This document shows, piece after piece, positions 22,373 through 35,321 of a stretch of 64,000 bases of DNA (positions are counted from its first letter, which is position 1; each line of letters begins with the position of its first letter). Source of the stretch: Cystobasidium ongulense (taxonomy: Eukaryota > Basidiomycota > Cystobasidiomycetes > Cystobasidiales > Cystobasidiaceae); contig BQUP01000002.1 of NCBI GenBank assembly GCA_022835595.1, positions 1,660,534-1,724,533 on the forward strand. Reading direction: 5' to 3'. Both the position numbers and the translations under genes were made by a program. Under the pieces are notes generated by a model. The model saw only the letters and a list, made by a program, of their open reading frames with translations, was not told the DNA's origin and did no database searches.

Positions 22373-23249
22373 CTATAACTCGATTTTAAGCGTAGAGTCC
22401 TTCTCCTTGACTGCCTTCTCAATTTCATCAAGCACAGTAGCGAGGTCCTGAAGAATGAAACAGCCGTTAGAAACCTTACGGCAAAATGACAGACGACACG
22501 TATACGCACCTCGTTCGCTGGCTCAAACTCCAAACCCAGCAGGATCGCCTGCCGCGCTTCCTCGTACTGCTTCAATCCAAGAAGTGCTTTCCCTTTTCTG
22601 AAGTGGCCCTTTGTCCAGTTCTTCTTCAGTCCTATCACTGCATTGGCGTCGACTAACGCCTCTATCCACTTTCCGTCAGCAGCATACGCGGCTGATCTAT
22701 TGCACAGGGCGACCGAGAGCTCGTCCCGCGAATATTGGGCAGACTCGAATGTAGGCCGCGTCGCTGACAGGGCGGCGGAGAAGGTATACTGCTTTATCGC
22801 CTCGGGGTACTTGTTCAGTCTGAACGCGGTGTTGCCCTCTTCCTTCTTCTGGGCTATCGCGTTTGACCGGACATTGGGGATGGGACGGGGTGGAGGTGGG
22901 ATGTACTCCTTCATCTGAAACTGCGGAGGTATGCCCTGCGGTAATGGCTGAGGGTTGTCGTTTGTCATTGTGACCGTCTTGATGGTGTAGTTGAGCTGCT
23001 GCAGTTCCTCGAGCAAGCCTGGGTCAGCGGCATCGGGCGAAGCAGACGATACGACGCCGGTTGATGGATCGTATGAGAGCTGCGAACAACCCGTATCAGC
23101 TACTTTACACTCCTTCAGCACGCAGCCCATCGTCGACGCACCTGGTGCAAGGTGATCAGCTCGTCGGGGATGGGCGCTGGAGCATTCGCAGGACCTGGAG
23201 CAGCTGCTGCGCCAGCTTGTGGGTGTGGATGCGGGTGTTGATGGGCCAT
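22373..23249 (-). CDS. SEC72: Sec72-like TPR protein of the ER translocation complex
   Basis: Sec72 is the cytosolic TPR subunit of the Sec62/63 complex for post-translational import into the ER, where it docks Hsp70. Exons: 23249 to about 23142, about 23081-22512, and about 22449-22373. The protein starts MAHQHPHPHPQAG, a Pro/Ala/His-rich lead, then PDELITLHQ-LSYDPSTGVV (the Sec72 N-terminal domain), LNYTIKTVTM, and IPNVRSNAIAQKKEEGN opening the TPR region. TPR motifs follow (GNTAFRLNKYPEAIKQYTFS, CNRSAAYAADGKWIEALVDA, GHFRKGKALLGLKQYEEA). The last exon DLATVLDEIEKAVKEKDSTL closes the domain. Length is near 260 residues, as expected for fungal Sec72. It diverges from TSC13, another ER gene, with 143 bp between the start codons. 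Confidence 0.85.
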
Positions 23250-23392
23250 CTCGACCAGCTTGGATGGTTGTAGTGAGTTGGCGCGAGTTGTCGCGGTGGA
23301 AAGCACCAGCGTTGGCCACCATCTTCAAGAAGGATGCAGCTTTCCTTCCTGACAATATATTCGCCGTCATCATCAACACAATCCAATTGAAC

Positions 23393-24910
23393 ATGGCCAT
23401 CAGCGTGTCCCTCCGCAAGGCTCCGTCCAAGAGAGCCGCAGCTTCCTCGAAAAGCGCGACTCCACTCACGCTCGACGTCGAGCCATCCAGCACGCTCGAG
23501 CAGCTGTACACCGAAGCAGCAGCAAGGACGAGGGTGCGAGCAACTTCTTTAGCAGATATGAGTACAACTTAACGATCCTCCGTTCTGTTCTTTTGTCGAA
23601 ATTCAGAGAGACGTCCACCGCCTGAAGCTCACCACTGCAGACAAGAAGGTCGTTGAAAACGATCCCAGACAGACTGTAGCCAGCGTAGGACTCGCGACTG
23701 GCGACGAGCTGATCTGGAAGGACCTGGGACCCCAAATTTGTGCGTCGAGTGTCGTCGGAAGCTGGTTGCAATAGACCTACTGACTTGTATTCCATGATCA
23801 TAATGCAACAACTGCAGCCTGGAAGCTCGTTGTAGGGAGACGAATTGACAGACCTGCTCTCTCCCAAGCTTAAGCACATTCGTGTCCTCTACAGTTCCTC
23901 CTGGAATACTTTGGACCCCTCTTCATCCACCCTCTGTTCTTCCACTACGGCCACGATATCCTGTACAAATACCTGCCCAAAAGCTACGCTTCGACGGTAC
24001 CCTTCGGCCATTCTAAGATGCAAATGTGTGCCCTGTACACTTTTCGATATACGTCACATCTGCTGAACCTTTGTCTTTGCACTTGCAGCATCGCGTACGG
24101 CATGGTCATGGTACACTACTTGAAGCGCGAACTAGAGACACTCTTGTGAGCTAGCTCGATGCTGTAACTTGTGCAACAAGTCTCCTAACCGTGTTCACAT
24201 CTTCTTAACAGTGTTCACCGCTTCTCGCACGCTACAATGCCCTTTACAAACGTTTTCAAGAAGTGAGTCCCTATACGCAGGTCGTGCACGAGCTGACGAG
24301 TCAAATCGTGTCTTCGCTGCAGCTGCGGTCATTACTGGGGTCTTTCTGGCCTCTTACTCGCAATCCCTCTATATGGACCCTGGTACAGCCTACGTGCTCT
24401 TTGGGGCACCCTCCAAGCAAAAGACGAGTTCCTGTTTCCTCTGATTTCTGTCTTCTTAGTGAGTTAGGCTTTCGATACCGGGACTCGCTTGCTGTCTATA
24501 TCTTCGGATCTGACGCATCAGTACTGCATTCAATAGTTCGCCGAAGCGTCAAACCTCGTATGCCATATCATCCTACGAAGCTTGCGTCCAGCGAATGACC
24601 TCAAGAAGAGACAAATTCCAACAGGATATGGTTTCAACAAGATCACCTGCCCCAATTACTTTTTCGAATGCATAGCCTGGTTGAGCTTCACTGTCCTCAC
24701 TATGAATCCGTTCTGTAGGTCTAGGCGCGCATTTCCCCTCTACATCTGAGTATACTGATGCGATGTTTTTTGTCTGCAGCCGCCATCTTTTGGCTCGCGG
24801 GAACGCTGCAGATGGTTGCGTGGGCTAAGAAGAAGCACCGCAATTACAAGAAGGAATTTGGCGATAAATACCCAAAGGATCGATGGGCTATGATTCCTGG
24901 CGTTCTGTAG
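23393..24910 (+). CDS. TSC13: Very-long-chain enoyl-CoA reductase Tsc13/TECR
   Basis: Catalyses the last step of each fatty-acid elongation cycle in the ER membrane: NADPH-dependent reduction of trans-2-enoyl-CoA. About nine exons join from ATG 23393. The N-terminus carries the family's ubiquitin-like fold (SVSLRKAP...DVHRLKLTTADKKVV then DPRQTVASVGLATGDELIWK). The steroid 5-alpha-reductase-type core follows with hydrophobic segments: LEYFGPLFIHPLFFHYG, HYLKRELETLFVHRFSHATM (a signature of the family), FKNCGHYWGLSGLLLAIPLY, and the ending ANDLKKRQIPTGYGFNKITC, then CPNYFFE. It terminates in KDRWAMIPGVL, close to the family's RKAIIPFIL-type end. Total about 310 residues, usual length. The many exons explain why only pieces are seen as single frames. 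Confidence 0.92.
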
Positions 24911-25546
24911 CGATAGACTAATCTATCCATGCTTGCTCTGCGCGTGCCTACATGGCCAGCTACGTAAAACATGGAACCAGGCGATTCGCCCTATCTCTTC
25001 GATGATTGCTCGTCTGAACCATGAGCAGGCTAATTGCCTGATTGACCGGCCTAGTTCCCTGCTCCCTTTCGCGTCCGTAGCCTGCTTCAAAGCGCACAAC
25101 AGGCGTCATCGTGCCAGTGACGAGGCTGTTTGCGAGCCACGAGCTGGTACATGGCATTATTGACACGGGCACAAGAGGTTATAGGCAGACACCTTTACTT
25201 GATACCATGTGTCTGTTTGTCTACGAATTAGGCCGGTTATAGTCCACGCCATTCAACGCGCACTTCACACCGTCTTGTCGAAGTATGCTTGTCAGTATGT
25301 AGATCAGCTTGTTTGCGAAATGATCACCACAAGGCATGCATATCTTGTAGCAGGTAGCTAGTGAGCGAGGCAGTACAGGCATGTACGTGTATTTGGTTTA
25401 TTAACAGTATGTCACTGCAGTATGTATTGCGAGCAATCCATGTCGTGAGTGTAAAAGGTATGTATGTAAAGTAGTGTTGACAACAGGGAGAAGTGCGGAG
25501 AGAGAAAGACAGACTACCCAGACAAGCGAGATGAGGAAGAACACAC
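24911..25546. other. Convergent 3' region, TSC13 / histone H4
   Basis: About 640 bp with overlapping short frames on both strands and no protein-like signature. It probably holds the 3' untranslated parts of both genes. I did not see a stem-loop of the animal histone type. Confidence 0.45.
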
Positions 25547-26035
<489 letters not shown>

Positions 26036-26843
26036 GTTGTTGATTGATAGAGTGGTGGTGGGGGAGGAAGGAGAGCAACGGCAATGAATGAATGGATGAA
26101 AAGGAAAGAGAGACGCGATGCTGTTCAAAGCTGTTGTCTCGCTTCAAGTGCCGTCGGAGATGGTGGCAAATCGCAACAACACTGAAGTGATCGGACTTTT
26201 CGCCACCAGCTACCTGCCACCGAAAGCCAGCAGATCACGTGACTTGCCGGATGAAGAGAAAAAGCGGCAGCGATCGAGGGACTTGGGAAAAAGAGCGAGT
26301 GGAAGTGAATGAGAGTGAATGAAGCTGGGAGCAATCTCTGTCGCTTGCAAGTGTTATAATGAAGCACGAGTACAGTACTACAGTACAGCACTATGGCATG
26401 CCTCTATAAGCACAAGTTGCCTCTCTGCATTACTGCATTATGGGTGATCGAGGCCGTCCTTTGCCGCTCTTTCCTCGGAATCCTCGCCAGTCTGCAGCAA
26501 TGTACACAGAACGAGCAGCATCCATCCACCTGACAGCCTGCATCCATCATACGCTCTGCCACCAGTCACTGCACTCTCCCATCGCAAAGTCAGCTCCCCG
26601 CCACTGAAGGCGCAATCCCGGACTCGATCGCCCTCACTCCGCTGAAATATTTCGCGACCTTCTGACTGATCTCTCCAAGCGACACCGTCGAGCCAGGAAA
26701 ATCGAGGAAAGTTTGGAGAGCTGCATCGCTACAGCGGGCCAGAGACGTCGACAAGGTGCGCATCCCACTCGTGCACCGACATATCGCCCCAGCTAACCTT
26801 TTCCCCCAGGCGATCCCCTACCATCTCCCCTCTACCACCCATC
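26036..26843. promoter_or_regulatory. Divergent promoter, histone H4 / MET5
   Basis: About 810 bp between two starts. It holds a perfect palindrome TCACGTGA at 26235-26242, which is the core of the yeast Cbf1 (centromere and methionine regulon) site, and one exact GGTGGCAAA at 26162-26170. The first fits a sulfate-assimilation gene such as MET5, but the use of these factors in this fungus is inference. Short frames on both strands are not protein-like. Confidence 0.5.
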
Positions 26844-29800
26844 ATGTCCGCCGGCAACGCTGTCAACGCCGCAGCCCTGGTTGGTCGGATCGCTGGACAG
26901 CTCTCGTCGTCGACAGTTCTGCTCAAGCCATCAAGCTATGATGAAGAATACATCAAAAGCGCTTTCTCTGCGCAGTCCCCGCTGATCTCGCTCCCCGCCG
27001 CCTCGTCCGATCCTGCGGGTACCCTCCATCGGCTCGCAGTCGCACAAGCTGCTCAGTCTGAAAAGCCAGTATCCCTGCTGGCATCATTAGACAATGCATC
27101 CCTCACCTCGCTCGTCTCGTCATCCTCTGCTCAAGCTATACTCGGACTGCCCGTCGTCCTCCATCTCGCATCTGCCAACGGCGACCATGCCCCCATCGAA
27201 CTTCTCAAATCGCAAGGATATGTGGTCATCTACTCGGGCTCATTCGAGGAAGCTCAAAAGAACGTCCTTCTCGCTTCCAAGATCGCCATCTCGGCTTCTC
27301 GTGCCGTCGTCCACTTCTTCGAGGCTTCCGAGGCCCAGGGAGAAGATCTTTCCAACAAGCTTACACAGCTAGCGGACACCTACCTTGCTCCAGGCGCAAA
27401 GCTAAATGGATACACAAATGGACAGACCAACGGCCACGTCAACGGCAACGGTCATGTTAACGGCAACGGCACCGCCGACGGTGTCGATGTCAATCGATCC
27501 GTGAATGGATCCGCTCAAGATCACGACAACCTCCCTTCATCTCACCACTCCCTCTCATCCGCCATCGAAGAGGCATACGCACTCGCTGCGAAACATAACC
27601 TTGGACTCGCCCCCTCGCACTATGCCGGTGCCACCAAGACTCCCTCCAAGCTCGTCTTTGGAGTTGGCACCTCTGCTTCGTTCAGTGCTATCGCAGCCGC
27701 TACAAATATTCAAGATGTTGCATTTGTCTCGCTATCCCTTCTTCGTCCTCTATCATCGGCGGGCCTCCTCGAGCTCATCCCCGAGTCCGTCACCTCGCTT
27801 CTCGTCATTGACCAGGCGTACAGCAAAACCACAAAGTGGTCACCACTCTACTTGGAAGTACTAGGTGCCTTCCACGCCTCGCAAGCCGAGGAGTCTCCTC
27901 GTACCACCCCAGTCATTTCATCCGCCACACTAGGCTTTGTCGGGACAGCAACTGCATCCGACGCGGCTCAGGCTGTCCAGAAGCTCCTAATCGCGCCTCA
28001 ATCCGCTCTACCTGCAACGACTCTCGGCCAGCTCCCATCGAATGCCGCGACTCCTGCTTCCTCGCTGGCTATTCCAAAGCACGAGCTAGCTTACCACAAG
28101 CTTCTGTCGCAATCTTTTGACGAGCGTTTGAATCTCCTCAACGACCTCGACGCTCCATCTCCAGCTTTAGCTGTCGGTAAATTCCTTGCCACCCCCCGCA
28201 AGGAAGGTCAAGCCAACTGGATCATTGGATCCGACGCCTGGTCGTACGATACAGGTCTAGCGGGTCTGCAGACTCTTCTTAGCACAGGCGTAGACTGCAA
28301 CATTCTCATCGTCGATACATCCCCTTACCCTGCCCCCAAGTCGCAGCAGCGTAAAAAGGACGTTGGTCTATACGCACTCAACTATGGCAATGCATACGTT
28401 GCGTCCGTCGCTGTATATGGCGACTATTCGCAGACCGTCCGAGCCCTCCTCGAAGCTGAAAAGTTCAAGGGCCCTTCAGTCGTCATGGCCTACCTGCCCG
28501 GTGGAGAGGATGACTCTCTCAAGGCTTTAGACGTTCTCAAGAACACCAAAAAAGCGATGGAGACTGGATACTGGGGACTGTACCGATACGACCCATCTAA
28601 ACCTGAAAAGGAGGCCTTCTCCTTGGACTCGGTCAAGATTAAGCAGGATGTGCAAGAGTTCCTTGATCGACAGAACCTTCTCACCCAACTTGCCAACCGA
28701 CTCCCATCATACGATATCCCTGCTTCTTCACTCGGCCAAAAGGCAAAGGATGCTGCGCAATCCAAGGCACAGGAAGCATATGCTCGACTCTCCGGCGCTC
28801 TCGCTTCTGGACCCTCTCTACTCGTACTTTATGCTTCTGATGGCGGTGTCGCTGAAAAGCTAGCAAAGAAGTTCATTGGACGTGCTACTGCTCGAGGTGT
28901 CAATGCTCGCCTTGAAGTCATGGACACTTTTGCAGGCAGTGACTTTGAAACCATCAAAGATCAGAAAGAGGATAACGTCGTGTTCATGACCTCCACCGCT
29001 GGACAGGGTGAGTTCCCTCTCAACGGCCGCGGGCTATGGAAGGGCGTACAGGCTGCCAAGCCTGCTGCCGACAACTCGCCAGACGGTGGTGATGGCGGAT
29101 GGGGAGAAGTTAAGTTTGCTGTCTTTGGTCTCGGTGATTCACATTATTGGCCAAGACCCGAAGATGCAGGATATTACAACAAGCCAGCTAAGGATTTAGA
29201 CAAGAAGCTCGGTCATGATCTAGCTATTCCTCGACTTGTCGAAGAGCTCGGCCTTGGAGATGACCAGGACGCAGATGGCTACATGACCGGTTACAAGGTC
29301 TGGGAACAGAAAGTATGGCAAGCACTCGGTGTCGCCGGCGTTGATGTCGTCGAGGCCGAGCCTGAACCAATCACCAACGAGCACATCAAGATTGCTAGTA
29401 ATTATCTACGTGGTACAATCAAGGAAGGACTTGTCGATACCAGCACTGGCGCTTTGGCCGAGTCCGACGGACAGCTTACCAAGGTTAGGATTAAACCTAT
29501 GATGTCTACAGTCTGAATCCATTTGCTAATGCGATTATGTTCTGCTTGCCTTGATACAGTTCCACGGTATTTACCAACAGTTCGACCGAGACATTCAAGA
29601 AGAGCGAGCTGCTCAAGGTCTCGAGCCAGCCTATTCCTTCATGGTCCGAGTCCGTATGCCAGCTGGTGTATGCACACCCGCTCAATGGCTAGCAATCGAC
29701 GAGATCTCCGATAGAAGAGGAAACGGCACTTTCAAGCTTACCACTCGTCAGACTTTCCAATTCCACGGTATCATCAAGGCCAATTTGAAGCCTGCTATTC

Positions 29801-31396
29801 AGGAAATTAACAAGGCCCTGCTCGATACTATCGCTGCTTGCGGTGATGTCAACAGAAACGTCATGTGCTCCTCAAACCCTGCTCTCGGCCCCATTCACGC
29901 TCAGATTGCTGAGGTTGCAAAGAACATTTCCGAGCACCTCATGCCACGCACAAACGCATACGCTGAGATCTGGCTAGACAAGAAGATGATCGCCGGTGAT
30001 GCAGTCAAGGATGTCGAACCACTATATGGCAAATATTACTTACCACGAAAGTTCAAAATCGCCATTGCCGTTCCACCTACCAACGACACCGACTGCTTCT
30101 GCCACGACGTGGGTCTGATCGCTATCGTAAAAGACGGAAAGCTCCTAGGTTTCAATGTTGCAGTCGGCGGTGGTATGGGTGTCACTCACTCAATGAAGAA
30201 GACATATCCTCGTCTAGGAACAGTCATTGGATTCGTCACAACCGACAAAATCGTCGACGTATGCGAGAAGATTATGCTTGTCCAGCGAGATAATGGTGAC
30301 AGAACCAACAGAAAGCGTGAGTACTATCAATGCAATGACGTATACCTCGCTCACACGTTGCGTTCCATCCAGATGCCCGTATGAAGTACACTGTCGACGA
30401 CATGACACCGGCTGGCTTCAAGGCCGCCACCGAAGACATGCTCAAGTACAAGTTTGAGACTGAGAGGCCATACAAGTTCGAGAGCAATGTCGATACTTTC
30501 GGATGGCAAACCGGGTATGATGGCAAGAAGCATTTTACATGCTTCATCGAGAATGGCCGTGTCCAAGATGAGCCTGGGAAACCTTTCAGAACTGGTCTAA
30601 GGGAGATTGCAAAGGTGATGAAAGAGGAAGGAGGGGAAATAACTCTTAGCGCAAATCAACATTGTGCCCTATCTAACATTCCAGCTGGTAAAACTGAGGA
30701 GAAGATTGCTGGACTCCTTAAGAAATACGGTCTCGATAATCTGGACTTTTCTGCCATGCGACTTTCGAGCTCAGCTTGCGTAGCGTTCCCCACTTGCGGT
30801 TTGGCTATGGCTGAGAGTGAGCGATACCTGCCTGTGCTTATTGACAAGCTCGAGGTGATATTAGAGAAGAATGGTCTGCGAAATGATAGTATAGTTGTGA
30901 GTGTTTGCCACATTCCGATCGCTTGCATGAAGGTTTGACTAAATCTCGCTTTCCTCAACAGATGAGAATGACTGGATGCCCGAACGGTTGTGCTCGTCCA
31001 TGGGTGGCCGAGTCTGCGTGAGTAATGTTTTGTTGAACATACACAAAACAAGTGTACTGATAACGACATCTTCACTCTTACAGATTCGTGGGCAAGGCGC
31101 CAAACTCATATCTGTGGATGCTTGGTGGTGCTTGGGATGGTACACGTCTATCCAAGCCTTACCGCGAGGCCGTTGGCGAGGAAGAGATCCTTGCCGAGAT
31201 GAGCGTCTTGATCAAGCGTTATGCTACCGAGCGACTCGACGGTGAGCGCTTCGGTGACTTTGTCATTCGTGTCGGCATTGTCAAGCCAACCCTCGAGGGC
31301 AAGCATTTCTGTGAGTTATCGCATGTCTGTCAGTACGACTGTTAACTCATGCTGACATTACCTTCCCCATAAGATGACGATTCTTGCATGGCATAA
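26844..31396 (+). CDS. MET5: Sulfite reductase [NADPH] hemoprotein beta subunit (Met5/Ecm17)
   Basis: Reduces sulfite to sulfide with the Met10 flavoprotein, in sulfate assimilation to cysteine and methionine. Six exons from 26844 to 31396, about 1400 residues, near the 1442 of yeast Ecm17. Domains in order: an N-terminal pyruvate-ferredoxin-oxidoreductase-like region; a flavodoxin-like domain ([38 protein letters not shown]); the sulfite reductase half-domains ([20 protein letters not shown]); and the siroheme/4Fe-4S ligands CVAFPTC (C-x5-C) and CPNGC (C-x3-C) in [15 protein letters not shown]. Splice joins read in frame: [36 protein letters not shown], and the last exon YDDSCMA. Near residue 190-225 there is an Asn-Gly-rich insert ([19 protein letters not shown]) that looks like a low-complexity linker. 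An E-box of Cbf1 type lies upstream. Confidence 0.93.
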
Positions 31397-32488
31397 AAAG
31401 GCTAAACGTATCACATGGTGCTAATAACCCGCTCGCTTTAGTAGTCTAGTCTCATGCATATCATCTATTTCGTTACACCCAGGGTATCAATACCACGCAG
31501 GCTGTTTTCATCTGTATCACATCTTTTTTTCTTTAATAGGTTGTAGAGTCAATTACCTCCCTTCAGCTTGTTTGCAGAAGTATCGCAATATAGTCCCATA
31601 TATAGACCATCCGGAAGGGGTCACTAAGGATCGTGAACCTATACAAAGGTTCAATGGCTTACGCTGACGGGAGGTTCCATAGGCAGTGCAGCTTTGTACA
31701 AGGAAATGGCCGTTGTACGTACTTGTATAAACACCATTCGTCGGCAGGTCGGATTACGAGCGTCTGCACGACTGCCTCTGAAGAGGACACCTGTAGAGTT
31801 TCGTCAATCCTCTGCAAATGCTAGCCGTAAGGTCTTCTTCAGCGGCACTTGTGCAAAGATTGGTTACTCATGTTACCGGCGGGTGACACAGGCATCGCTG
31901 GGGTTCAGAATATATATGCAGTACATTACTGCATCTTCTTTGCTTACTATTCACCTAAAACCTGGAAGCTACGATGATAATTACAACACTACAGACACTC
32001 GCTACAATTTGACCAGATCACGTGCACTCAATCTGCCGACTTTCCCGACTTGCACTTTCTTGCTCCTACGAATGTCTCTGAAGGGTGCATTATTGAAGAC
32101 TGCTGCTACCGATACGAAGTAGTAGATAGAACCACGAGTATGGCGCATCGTATGACGATGTAGGTTACCGACGCTTCTGGACCACAGCCAGGTGCCGGTA
32201 ATTGTATTATCCGCATGTGTGGTAAGCAAAGAACAAGCTAGTGGTGGAAAATGCAAAGCGGAGACCCATAAATGGACATGGAGACTGAAATATCCCCGGA
32301 TGTACCATTTAACACTTATTGTCTGACCGACCTGCCGCAGCACCCGCTTGAGTGCGATATGGTATTGCCGGCGACTAGCAAGTCTTCTGCTATTCAAGTG
32401 GACAAGGCGACTATTTGCATGCTGTGCACTCCCGCTTCTCTTTCTTTTCGATTCTCCAGGTCATATATTACTGTTGAAAACATAGAAG
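31397..32488. other. Region between MET5 and the tannase gene
   Basis: About 1.1 kb. Contains the MET5 3' end and the promoter of the tannase gene, with an E-box CACGTG at 32019-32024. The open frame at 31694-32122 (+) has no family resemblance and no support from a good splice context, so I treat it as chance. Confidence 0.45.
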
Positions 32489-34855
32489 ATGCTCACTACT
32501 ACTGCGGGCTTGGTAGGTCTGGCTACTCTGGCAGGATCTGCATACGCCACACCGCTACAAGCACGCGATAGTTGGTCCGACAAGTATGCACGCTGTAGCG
32601 CTCTATGGGAAGAGGCACCTAAGCATCTGGCAGACTTGACCGTCAACCTGGCAAACTATGTCGACGCTGGCACTACAATCAATGAGACTGCGAATGGAGC
32701 TTTCATTCCCGTCGGTACCGACCTGGGACCCTTCTGTCGCTTCTCGGCAAATATAACCACATCTGACAAGTCATCCGTTCGCTTCGAGGTTTGGCTACCA
32801 GACGATGACGTGTGGAACGGAGTGAGTTTCACAAGTTTCTCCGGATATTGGACTAGCTAACGTACACTCATTTAAAGAATCATATGATGGTCGGCAATGG
32901 GGGCGTAGCTGGTTTCATCAGATATGATGAGATGCAGGTTCCCGTCAACAAGTATGGGTTTGCAGTCGCATGCACTGTGAGTAACGACAGCCAGCCTTGG
33001 GTCCTGTTGAAAAGACATGGCAAATTAAGTGGGAAGTAGGCTGAGCGAAACCCTCTTCTACGTCGACAGAACACCGGACACGATGGTACATCTGGAGATG
33101 GTAGTTTCGCCTTCGACAACCCCGAATCGCAAATCGATTTTGGGTATAGAGCCGTAAGTCATTATCCAAAGTCGTTCAGCGGTCTGTGAATAATAAGCTC
33201 AGCTCCCTTGTAACATATTACTGCAGGTCCATCTTACTACAGTCTATTCCAAGGAGATTGTCAAGCTGTACTACGGAAAGAAAGCCGAGCTATCTTACTG
33301 GAATGGTTGCTCGAGCGGAGGCAAACAAGGTCTAAAGGAGGTGAGCTACTCTTGCAGATATTTACCATATTTTGTCTAGTTGACTAATGTCTAAACATGC
33401 CTTAATTCAGATCCAAATGTTCCCCGAAGACTACGATGCGGCCCTCGTTGGTGAGCAAAGCCCGCGTTGACCGTCTGATGCGAAGCGTAATTGTGTTGCT
33501 GACAGTACTAATGTACTTCAAGGTGCACCGGCTTGGGACTGGTCTCGTCTAAATGGCTGGACATACTATGTCAACGCCATCGTCAATAACCCAAACAGCA
33601 CTGGGTTTATTGCACCACCAACCTGGACGCCCATCCATCAGGAGGTACTGGCACAATGCGATGGACTAGACGGAGTAGAAGATGGTATCATCACACACCC
33701 TGGAAAATGCTTCTTGGACTTCAACAAGTTCGGCTGTAATGGTGGATCAACCGTCCTGAACTCCACGAATTGCCTTCAGGCTCCTCAGCTAGAAACATTA
33801 CGAAATGTCTACAAGAACTGGACTGATCCTTCTACTGGTGAATTCATCTTCCCTGCGTTCAATATTGGTGGAGAATTCCTGTTCGCTGCAAGCGTCAATG
33901 GCGTGTAAGAGTTATTCGTCAAATTTCTGGTTTGGGATACTCCAGAGGCTTACGACAGTGTGTGTATTTGCGTATATATACCTCAGACCATACGGTCCTG
34001 CCCCTAATTACTTCTTGTATCAGGGTATGTGCTTAGTTAGAGGTGTATTTGAGCTTCTAGCTGATTTCTTTGTCGATTTACAGTCCTCAACGTGACCAGC
34101 GGAGTAGTTCTACCCGTAGACACGCCAGCTCTCACAATCAACGGCGCTCCACCTACCGAAGCACAGGTCATTGAGCTCGTTCAAACAGGGGAAGTCACCA
34201 ATCCCGGAAACACAATCGCTGGCAATCCGGATCTTTCACCTTTTTTCAAGCGCGGCGGCAAACTTCTACATTACGTTGGAGGAGCGGACTTCCTGATCCC
34301 TACCAATACATCCCATGTATACTATGAGAAGGTCCGAAGCAAGCTTGGTGAGTCTAGAGGCACGCCGCGCCTCCTTTGAGCACGGCCAGCCTAGAAAGCC
34401 GAAATACCCAAGCTAAATGTAGCTTCACTATTAGGCGACGTGAGCAACTCTTATCGATTCTACGAAGTAGCAGGCATGGGACACTGCAGCGGTGGAGCAG
34501 GAGCATACAACTTTGGTCAAGCTAGTCAAAACGTGAAATCGGCCGGAGGAGACAGTCAAAGTTCGCAATTTGATGCTGAGCACGATGCAGTTCTTGCATT
34601 GAGGAAATGGAGGGAAGAAGGAGTCAAACCTGGTGTGCTTGTTGGAGCGAAGTACGTTGATGATGACATAAATAAGGGGGTAAGTATGATAGGTTTCTAA
34701 GACTGCAGTATGTAAGCTAATGAAACAACACCCTGGCGTCGAATTTTTCCCAGGTCGCATACAGTCGACCTATCTGCCCATGGCCGGCACTGCCAGTCTA
34801 CAAGGGAGGTGACAAGAACAAGGCTTCCAGCTTCAAATGCGAAAACGCCTATTAG
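32489..34855 (+). CDS. Secreted tannase / feruloyl esterase family enzyme
   Basis: Secreted serine esterase that cleaves ester bonds of gallate or hydroxycinnamates from plant polymers. About nine exons from ATG 32489. A signal peptide is clear (MLTTTAGLVGLATLAGSAYA, then TPLQARD with a possible processing site). The family blocks are present: FEVWLPDDDVWNG-NHMMVGNGG, then VACT-NTGHDG, and the nucleophile motif WNGCSSGGKQGLKE (Ser in C-S-S-G-G). Next are DYDAALVG-APAWDW, CDGLDGVEDGIITHPG, and near the end GMGHCSGG with the catalytic His next to Cys; the Cys-Ser and His-Cys pairs form the tannase-family disulfide that brings Ser and His together. Total about 530 residues. Substrate (tannin or feruloyl ester) cannot be decided from sequence. 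With the chitin deacetylase it marks a secreted-enzyme flavour in this window. Confidence 0.9.
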
Positions 34856-35321
34856 ACCCGTCAACCGGTATCTCCTAAGGGATAAATCTCAAGCACAACC
34901 GATATGAGAGTACGGTGACTTATGGACGTCATTCGGCGTACGATACATGGAGTCAAGTCACGGACTGTAAAAGAAAATGGATTTAATAGCAAAACTGTAC
35001 CGCTGATGGAATATCAGCAGGGATGAATTACAAACAGACTTATACCCATCGAGTTATTGCTGTTGGGGGTGTTTAACGAGAGGCGAAATGCATCAATTGT
35101 TAGCCTTGACTTGGGCCAAGCGGCACAATAACTGACAGTCAGCGTTCGCAAGTTGATGCCCACAAAGTCTCGTTGCCCACATATGCCAATATATAGATCA
35201 CCGGGATACCTTGCAAAGTCTCATAGACCTATCATCTGCACATTAGGCTGACGCACACCGCATGCTAGATGGGTCTGAATACAAAGCCTGCGCCGGACTG
35301 CGCATCGCCCAGTGTCTCCCC
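34856..35321. other. Convergent 3' region, tannase / TAF8-like gene
   Basis: About 470 bp between two 3' ends. Only small frames; nothing recognised. Confidence 0.45.

Noticed and set aside
26162-26170. Exact GGTGGCAAA (yeast proteasome element), also as TTTGCCACC at 3637-3645
   Set aside because: Neither copy is near RPN1, the only proteasome gene here, and about 0.5 copies are expected by chance in this length.
31694-32122. 142-codon frame between MET5 and the tannase gene
   Set aside because: No family resemblance, and composition like the surrounding non-coding sequence.
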